Assembly: GCA_014728785.1 (NCBI GenBank) | Contig: WJKZ01000161.1 | Coordinates: 1 to 5,077, forward strand | Origin: Candidatus Omnitrophota bacterium | GTDB lineage: Bacteria > Omnitrophota > Gorgyraeia > Duberdicusellales > 4484-171 | Direction of reading: 5' to 3' | DNA: 5,077 nucleotides | Shown here: positions 1 to 5,077 of the stretch, one piece after another | Layout of the letters: every line of letters starts with the position of its first letter | Numbering within the stretch: the first letter of the stretch is position 1 | Made by a program: the position numbers and the translations under genes | Notes under the pieces: generated by a model | Told to the model about the DNA's origin: nothing | Seen by the model: only the letters and a program-made list of their open reading frames with translations | Databases searched by the model: none

Positions 1-3000
1 CCAAGTATAGTTACCTCGTCTGTATCCCATAGAGGAGAAACTTCGGCCCGGACCTCGGCAAAATCAGGCATACTCTCTCCCGGTAAGGGACGGGCTGAAT
101 CTTTTGGGGTTGCCGATAAATTTCTTTGCTTCTTCTCGATAGCATAACGGTAAAGCTTAACATATTCTATTGCCGGGAGAGTCCAGCTACGGTCTTCTGA
201 ACGGGCATTAGCTTCTAATTGACTCCAGAGCTCTTTATCTTCAAATAGAGCGACAGCGCGTAAAATTGCTTTTCTTAACTCCGAATCCTCATTTTCCACA
301 AATACAAATCCATTACCGACCCCTGTTTCAGGATCAAACTCTTCTACATTATCGGCTAACCCGCCGGTTTTTCTTACTACACAAGGTACACCGTTAATTA
401 AAGCCACTATCGGCTTGGTACCACATGGTTCATAGACTGAAGGATACAGAAATAAATCTATACCTCCGAATACTAACCGCTGCAATTTGGTTGTATATTC
501 GTGAATAAACCTTACCTTGTCTTTTAGCTGAGCATCGGCAGCCATTTCTTCCATCAACTCAACTGTTTGATGGCTGTAAGGATCATCCGGATTACCTTTG
601 CCTAAAAAGACGAACTGGATTTTCCCTTCGCTAAGAAGAACTAATTCTTTAATAACCCTTATAACCATCTGAACATTCTTCTGTTCGGCAATCCGGGAAA
701 CCATACCAATAAGCATTATTTCCTGATCAACTGTTAATCCTAAATTTGACTGTAACCTGGCTTTTTCTATGGGCCGGTCCTGAGGAGGAATCGGACTCCA
801 CTTCTCATAATCAACTCCGTTTATTATACCGACTCCATCTGCCGACCTATCGCGGAAATCATCAACTAAACCTTCACCATATTCCGGTGTCATCAACTCA
901 TCTCTGTTGGTCTTTGATACTGTATTCCATTTATCACAATGGAAAATAGCTGCCCGGACAATGCTGAAATGATGACTGCTCTCAGGCTGAACTATTCCCC
1001 ACCAGTGCTCTCCTGATATCCCCAATTCCGGATATCTATCGCTGGGTATCCAGTCGGCCCGGTATTTCTGATTATGTAAACTGAATACTGTGGCCGTCCG
1101 TTTAAACAGCGGGTGTTCGTTATATTTTACCTTTATATATAAGGGTATAAGACCTGCCTGCCAATCGTTAGCATGGATTACCTGAGGATTAACCACTATC
1201 CCTGCCCCGACTAATAATTCAATTGCCCGCAATGTCCCTTCAGATAAAAATATAGCTAAGTGCAGCTGGTCCCCTTCATATGGAACCCGGCTGTACCCCG
1301 AATCCGTAGATAAGAAAAAGTAATCTACATTTTTATAAGCCTTGTGCCAGATTTTAACTTTAATTTCCTCCTGGTTTATTGTCATATTAAAGGCCAAACC
1401 AGTATCTTCTTTGTCTCCTTCGGCTATAATATCGTCGTAACCTACCGTAAATAGGTACTGTTCTACACCCAGGGCATTGACTGTTTGAGGTAACTCGCCG
1501 GAAACATCACCTAACCCGCCGGTTTTCTTAAAGGGGGTTGCTTCCGGTGTAACATAAGCTACAGTCTTAACTCTATCGGCAGAAAAACGGTTAATTAATC
1601 GAAAGACTATTTCTGTGGTCTTGGTTTTTCCGATAACAGCTAACCGGTAATCATGTATTTCTTTTGATACCTGAATAAGGTCGCGAACTAAAGATCTATC
1701 TTCGAGAACCTGTCTTATTCCGGCATATTCTTCGGGATGCCGTCTTAAATTTTCCAGCTCATCTTCTAAAGCCGTAAACTCTACCCCATCAACTTCATGG
1801 GGATCAAACATTATCCGGTCGGTTTCGCCCAAAATATAAACATAAACCGTAATGAAACCGCGTTCATGTACTTCTACTTCAGAAAAGTCAGCCTCACGAA
1901 TTAACCGATTCTCAGCCCCCATTAGAATGAGATTGTCGGCTTTGGCTTTCACTCCTAATTCTTTATGCATAATCGAAAGAGCGGCTTCATCGGTACTCTG
2001 CCCGGCCCGCACGTGACCACTGGCTGAAGCTTCACGTTTTAAGGGATATACCTTCTTGGCTTCTGAGCGGGTCTGCATTAAAACTTTACCTTCCGGACTG
2101 AATACAAATACATATACGTCCGAATGCTGTTCTCCATCCTTTAAAGCCTGCTCCAGGGGTAGGAATATTCCTGTTATCTCAGCCTGCTTATTGCGAAGGT
2201 CAATGTAAGAATCACCGACAAACCCCCGGTATCCTATAATCCTGAAAGAATTTTGTAAACGCACGAGTATCTCCGGTGACAAATCACCGCTAAAAGCAAC
2301 CGCACATCCGTCTCCGGACTTTACCTGCCCGGGAATTTCTTTTACACTATCAGATGAACTGAACACAGCTAAATCTTTCCGGTCTAATCCAACTTCAATG
2401 CAATCCTGTATGCCTAAAGAAACCAGGATTGCCCGCAGAAAATCAAACTCACTGCAATGCCGGTAGCTCTCGCCGGTAAGCCGCCTTACCACCTGAACGT
2501 CTAATCCTTGCTGCTCTAAAACTTGCTGCCTCTCGCACTTTCTTATAAAAACTGCCCGTAAGTTTACCCACCCTCTAAATTCTTTCTCCCGTACTGAATT
2601 ACGAACATGGCATAAATTAAATTCACTCACCGCCCCGATTTCATGAACCAGACTGGCTGCCCGTTCCAATGTTGTATCATATTCCTGATAAGCCGTACTT
2701 AAAACTATAGCCTCTTCTCCATAAACTGTTGCTAAAAACCCTTCTACCGGTCCGGCTCTTACCAACCCTTCTCTGGCAATATATTTCAAATATTCAGCCA
2801 TGTGGGGATTAACCTTCCTTAAATAACTCAAAGCCATCTTCATTTCTTCCGATTCAGGACCTACAATATCTAAATTATCCCATCCCGCTGTTTCTACCGC
2901 CTTCTTGGTCCGGCTGCGGCTGGGTATAGGTTCCTCCGGCAAAGGACGGGCGGAATCGGCGACCCGTACACTCCTCGGATACCGTCCGTTAGCAGAAAAA

Positions 3001-5077
3001 TCTACCCGCCAGGAACCGCCATTAGTTATATCAATGACACCATCTACACTGCCGGCTGTCCTGGCGGCATACTCTTCATAACTCGGGACTAACCCTAAGT
3101 GATAAAAATACATCGAAATATTTGCATCCTGCGGATAAAGACCACGGGTTCGTTTCTCAAACTTAATCATTGCACGGTCTGGATGGTCTTTCAGGCGAAA
3201 TGCTAAATCATAATAAGAAACCAGTTCTTCGCGGTTAGCATATTTGCCGTCAATAACTACCACCATGGGTTTACTAAGTTGGAGTTCTTCCTCCCCGCGC
3301 CTTTTTTCTCTACGTATATATACATCTTCTAAAACTAAAACCTTCTCTTCAGCATCAGGATCGTCTCGGAATCTTATGATTTCCCTGATAAGTTCCAGAA
3401 TCCTCTCCTGGTCAAAAAATGTCTCCTCATCAAGATATTCCTGGCCAGAAACTATTCGGGAAGATAATTCTCTTATGCTAACTCCGTTCACTGACAGCTC
3501 CGTCTCCTGCTCTGAAAGCGGCTGACCGGCAATGAGTTTCTGCATGGCTATACGCCAGCTTCGCTCCCGAAGGAAAAGGTCCAGGCCAACATTCAGAAAG
3601 TCATAACCGGAGAGATCAGAAAGCTTCCTGGCCTCATCAATAATATAGTTAGCGATTGAGGTCTTACCGGTGCCTGAACCTCCATCTATGGATACAAAAA
3701 TAACTTTCTTGCCGGCCCTGGCTTCTTTAGCTATACGCTCTGCGATACTCTGCGAGACCGGCTGTAATTGCTTGCGTACATGTTCATCCTTATCTATCGC
3801 TGCGGTAGCTTGGATTTTTTTATTTAAATAGCGGGCCGTCAACACAACCGCTCCGGCAACAAGCCAGAGAATAAAATAAAAAGACGGGCTATTATAAGTG
3901 TAATTGGGTATAATAATTCCGAACAAGGAACCTGCCCATGCCACAAATAAAACCAGGTTTATAGTAAGGCTAACCTGGAGCAGGCGCCGGTAGAAGTTTA
4001 CGTTTCTTGAAATTCTGGGCGGATGATTATAGAGACCATTGTCTACCGCAAGCTCATGGACAATGACCGGAACAAGCGCAGTATCATGAATCATACGGTA
4101 GGAAGTAGAGGCAACCTGTAAATCTACATCGGGGTCTTCCAGCAAAGAAATATTAATCTGTGGCCTGTTTAATTCTTCTGCTACTTGACCGTCTATTCCA
4201 CGGAGTTTTTCAAGCGGCAGGTCCTCTCCTCTCTGGTTAAAAGCAAGCGTTCGTTCATGGTTGGGATTAATCCCGAACTTATCTGCTGCTTCGGCAATCG
4301 CACGATGGGTCATCCGTATATATTTAGTCGACCGCTTAACTGTTTCAACTCCCAGTATATGAAAAACATGCATTCTACGCCTCGGATTGTTTTTCAGATT
4401 AAACAAATCCGCTATCTGCTCGGCACCTTCAAGGTCATTATCAACACCTAAATCGGTGTAGCGGATGAGCGGGTAGAATTTTTCGACAACCGCTCTTAAG
4501 GTTTCATGACGGATATCAACAGGAGCATAATCACGTTCAGCTACCTCCTTATATCCTATCTCGCCCTGACCGCGTAACACTACTGTGTCATAACCGTTAT
4601 ATAGTAAATGCATAAACGCAATCAGAATATGCCCCCAGGTAAGAGGATTAGCGGTAAGCGGGAGGTAGCCGAGCTTGATTTGACGTTCAACTTCTTGGAG
4701 CTGAACTGTATCATTTTCTTCTTCCTGTTCCATTAAATCCACAGCTGCAAAGGGATTGATTTCACCCTGTTTAATCTGCTCGAAAATTCCGCCCTCACAC
4801 CATACCGTGCGGCTTAAGGCGTGATAAAACCGGGAAGTAAATACGACCGCTCCGGTTTTTTCTTCCACCGTGGGGTCGGAAGCTTTTATTTCCTCATCGA
4901 TTAAAGCCCAGCCAATCATAACCGACAGCGCTTTGGTATCACGCATCGCTTCATCTTCATCATAAATTTTATTCGTAATGTGACTGATTAGTTCATGGTA
5001 GACAATAAACATCTGTTGTTTTTCGGAAAGCGTAAAAAAGTAGGGATGGAGGTATACTATTTTATCCTCTATATTGC
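1..5077 (-). CDS. Internal part of a giant multidomain protein: NadD-like, TM hairpin, P-loop kinase, Nudix-like and GT5 glycogen synthase domains
   Basis: One frame is open across the whole minus strand (1691 codons, codon high ends at positions congruent to 2 mod 3). No stop was met when the frame was translated by hand from end to end. Both termini are missing, so the true protein is longer than 1691 residues. Recognisable domains follow in order: HE-type helical module, nicotinate-nucleotide adenylyltransferase-like domain, transmembrane hairpin, P-loop kinase, second HE-type module, Nudix-like domain, complete GT5 glycogen synthase. The motifs of all these domains fall in the same frame, so this is a true fusion and not adjacent genes with missed stops. 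Two copies of the linker DSARPLP (residues 707-713 and 1659-1665) separate blocks. The hairpin suggests membrane attachment. The architecture resembles the giant proteins of Candidatus Omnitrophota, but that assignment is inferred. No single gene symbol fits a fusion like this. Confidence 0.95.
81..101 (-). repeat. Interdomain linker repeat DSARPLP, copy 2 (residues 1659-1665)
   Basis: This second DSARPLP follows the GT5 domain after a short basic stretch (EKKQRNLSATPK) and precedes ESMPDFAEVRAEV, which should lead into the next domain outside the window. It lies 952 residues downstream of copy 1. The two copies therefore bracket a block made of the HEIGA domain, the Nudix-like domain and the GT5 domain. 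Confidence 0.8.
132..1562 (-). other. Domain: complete GT5 glycogen/starch synthase (GlgA-like), residues 1172-1648
   Basis: This roughly 477-residue domain has the length of free-standing bacterial GlgA. The N-terminal GT5 half begins with VAYVTPEATPFKKTGGLGDV (residues 1172-1191), including the K-x-G-G-L substrate-binding motif. It continues with HANDWQ (1301-1306), FSLHN (the 'TxHN' motif) and VSKTNRDELMTPEYGEGL. GIINGVDYEKWSP marks the domain hinge. The C-terminal Rossmann half shows GMVSRIAEQK with R1461 and K1466 (the R...QK pair that contacts nucleotide phosphates), FLYPSVYEPCG with E1549, and VVRKTGGLADNVEEF. GT5 enzymes transfer glucose from ADP- or UDP-glucose to the non-reducing end of an alpha-1,4-glucan. 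No catalytic motif is lost, so this domain looks active. It is unusual only in being embedded in a giant polypeptide. The donor nucleotide and acceptor cannot be decided from sequence. Other GT5-like glucan synthases are the alternative. Confidence 0.93.
1671..2165 (-). other. Domain: Nudix hydrolase-like, IPP-isomerase-type, with degenerate Nudix box, residues ~971-1135
   Basis: The strand pair DVYVFVFSPEGKVLMQTRS (from residue 986), then KVYPLKREASASGHV, is typical of the IDI/YfcD-like Nudix group. The 23-residue Nudix box sits at residues 1020-1042 (1950..2018). Against Gx5Ex7REUxEExGU it keeps Gly1020, Glu1039, Gly1041 and Val1042. It has Gln1026 for the first Glu, Ser1034-Ile1035 for Arg-Glu and Lys1038 for the first Glu of EE. 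The Cys that precedes the box Gly in IPP isomerases is Ser here, so isomerase activity is not expected. The C-terminal part (DPHEVDGVEFTALEDELENL, then RRHPEEY) fits the usual 'EV.gv.w...eEl...l...Pe.y' ending. Nudix enzymes cleave nucleoside diphosphates linked to another group. With most of the metal-binding box altered, this copy is more likely a binding or structural domain, or one using different residues. Confidence 0.75.
2166..2873 (-). other. Domain of unknown function with HEIGA motif, residues 735-970
   Basis: I do not recognise a named family. The segment starts with alpha-helical sequence (MALSYLRKVNPHMAEYLKYI). It then has a strand, AIVLS, and a helix ending in LVHEIGA with H811 and E812 (about 2631..2645), followed by FNLCHVRN, which places C822 and H823 nearby. 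The distance from the strand (I790-V791) to H811-E812 is exactly the same as from I6-V7 to H27-E28 in the first module, so the two look related. The third ligand of an HExxH zinc site is missing (Ala815 is where the second His would be), so an active metalloprotease is unlikely. The second half (residues ~840-970) is mixed alpha/beta, with stretches such as CAVAFSGDLSPEILVRL and FRIIGYRGFVG, and runs straight into the Nudix-like domain. Confidence 0.45.
2937..2957 (-). repeat. Interdomain linker repeat DSARPLP, copy 1 (residues 707-713)
   Basis: DSARPLP, followed by EEPIPSRSRTKK, lies between the end of the kinase domain and the HEIGA-containing domain. It is proline- and arginine-rich with no predicted fold. 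The heptapeptide is identical to copy 2 at 81..101. The 21 coding bases match at 18 positions and the three differences are all at third codon positions, so the peptide is kept while the DNA has drifted. Confidence 0.8.
2976..3743 (-). other. Domain: P-loop kinase, uridine kinase/phosphoribulokinase-like, residues ~445-700
   Basis: A Walker A motif, GGSGTGKT at residues 465-472 (3660..3683), follows a hydrophobic strand (KVIFVSID), as in P-loop nucleoside and sugar kinases. Asp499 in GLDLFLRE sits where uridine kinases have their D-x-FY motif. A strand PMVVVIDGKYA (603-613) matches the conserved 'vvi-EG' strand of that group, with Asp609 in place of Glu. It is followed by YYDLAFRL and a basic segment KFEKRTRG (638-645) that resembles the RR-x-RD-x-x-RG lid region. 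The end (PSYEEYAARTAGSVDGVIDI) matches the usual 'p.y..yi.P....AD.vI' tail. Family knowledge suggests ATP-dependent phosphorylation of a nucleoside or small sugar. The substrate cannot be read from sequence. The domain follows the membrane hairpin by about 30 residues and ends just before the DSARPLP linker. Confidence 0.75.
3828..3983 (-). other. Two-helix transmembrane hairpin, residues 365-416
   Basis: Two uncharged hydrophobic stretches are visible. The first spans about residues 366-389 (it includes NLVLFVAWAGSLFGIII) and the second about 398-414 (SFYFILWLVAGAVVLTA). A short polar turn (PNYTYNSP) lies between them. Basic residues flank both outer ends: RNVNFYRR before the first helix and RYLNKK after the second. 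By the positive-inside rule this puts both flanking regions, and so the nucleotidyltransferase and kinase domains, on the cytoplasmic side, with the turn outside. It is the only clear membrane segment in the window. A buried hydrophobic core element is the alternative, but the length and flanks favour a membrane hairpin. Confidence 0.8.
4020..4679 (-). other. Domain: NadD-like (NMN adenylyltransferase superfamily) nucleotidyltransferase, residues 133-352
   Basis: The segment has the landmarks of the HxGH nucleotidyltransferase superfamily in the order and spacing of NadD. A first strand KLGYLPL leads to TANPLTWGH, with TWGH at residues 146-149 (4629..4640) matching the (H/T)xGH nucleotide-binding signature. 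Next come a second strand (YDTVVL), a middle motif HILGVETV (239-246) resembling the IIGxD region of NadD, and STSYR at 323-327 (4095..4109), which keeps the S-T-x-x-R pattern of the ISSTxxR signature. It ends in ALVPVIVHELAVDNGLY, close to the usual NadD C-terminus (LVP..V..YI..H.LY). At about 220 residues it is the length of free-standing NadD. NadD joins ATP and nicotinate mononucleotide to make deamido-NAD. Whether this copy does so is uncertain: the first signature residue is Thr and several positions diverge, so another adenylyl- or cytidylyl-transfer substrate is possible. Confidence 0.72.
4680..5075 (-). other. Domain: tail of an HE-type helical module (HELISH) plus acidic linker, residues 1-132
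   Basis: This is the first segment in the window and its N-terminal part is cut off. A short strand (IVYL, residues 6-9) is followed by a helix carrying HELISH at residues 27-32 (4980..4997). The spacing is HExxxH, one residue longer than the classic HExxH zinc-protease motif, so metal binding is possible but peptidase activity cannot be claimed. More mainly helical sequence follows (around residues 40-110, with hydrophobic stretches such as ALSVMIGWALI). From about residue 113 there is a charged, glutamate-rich linker (EQEEEN) leading into the next domain. No enzyme family is recognised. The same strand-helix-HE layout recurs at residues 790-812, suggesting a repeated module type within the protein. 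Confidence 0.5.

Noticed and set aside
746..949. A 67-codon plus-strand open frame
   Set aside because: It lies wholly antisense to the GT5 domain, has no recognisable motif, and its composition is that of a reversed coding frame. It is a shadow of the minus-strand gene.
356..1526. A 16-base direct repeat, ctaacccgccggtttt, at 356..371 and 1511..1526
   Set aside because: Both copies encode the K-T-G-G-L stretches found at two separate conserved places in every GT5 enzyme. Similar codons for similar peptides explain the match; it is not a mobile or regulatory repeat.
1600..1640. GKTKTT in the linker between the Nudix-like and GT5 domains as a possible Walker A motif
   Set aside because: It lacks the GxxxxGK[ST] spacing, and the linker is too short for a P-loop domain.
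3244..3525. A 93-codon, serine-rich plus-strand open frame
   Set aside because: It is antisense to the P-loop kinase domain. The serine richness comes from reversed Glu/Arg/Leu codons on the real strand.
4185..4451. An 88-codon plus-strand open frame
   Set aside because: It is antisense to the middle of the NadD-like domain, whose own motifs are well conserved in the minus frame. It has no family resemblance.
4543..4550. A perfect Shine-Dalgarno-like AAGGAGGT on the minus strand
   Set aside because: It encodes part of YKEVA within the NadD-like domain. The nearest GTG downstream is out of frame and no in-frame start is suitably placed, so it is not evidence of an internal gene start.

Overview
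The whole 5077-base window lies inside one protein-coding gene on the minus strand. Reading from 5077 down to 1 in a single frame (first full codon 5075..5073, last 5..3) gives 1691 codons with no stop. Start and stop are both outside the window, so this is an internal slice of a very large multidomain protein. Residue numbers below are local: residue 1 is the codon at 5075..5073. There are no intergenic gaps, RNA genes, mobile elements, CRISPR arrays, promoters or terminators.

Domain order, N to C: (1) residues 1-132, the tail of an alpha-helical module with a HELISH motif, ending in an acidic linker; (2) residues 133-352, a NadD-like nucleotidyltransferase domain; (3) residues 365-416, a two-helix transmembrane hairpin; (4) residues ~445-700, a P-loop kinase domain resembling the uridine kinase/phosphoribulokinase group; (5) a DSARPLP linker at 707-713; (6) residues 735-970, an unrecognised domain with a HEIGA motif; (7) residues ~971-1135, a Nudix fold of the isopentenyl-diphosphate-isomerase-like type with a degenerate Nudix box; (8) residues 1172-1648, a full-length GT5 glycogen/starch synthase domain with its motifs intact; (9) a second DSARPLP linker at 1659-1665, after which the frame runs out of the window.

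The organism is bacterial. A giant mosaic ORF that strings enzyme domains together with repeated proline/arginine linkers and HE-containing helices recalls the giant proteins reported from Candidatus Omnitrophota (former OP3). This is an inference from architecture; nothing in the window proves the lineage. Three of the four recognisable enzyme folds handle nucleotides and the fourth uses a nucleotide sugar, so a membrane-tethered role in nucleotide-sugar or glycan metabolism is a reasonable hypothesis. Some modules (the Nudix domain, the HEIGA module) look catalytically degraded and may serve as binding or structural units.
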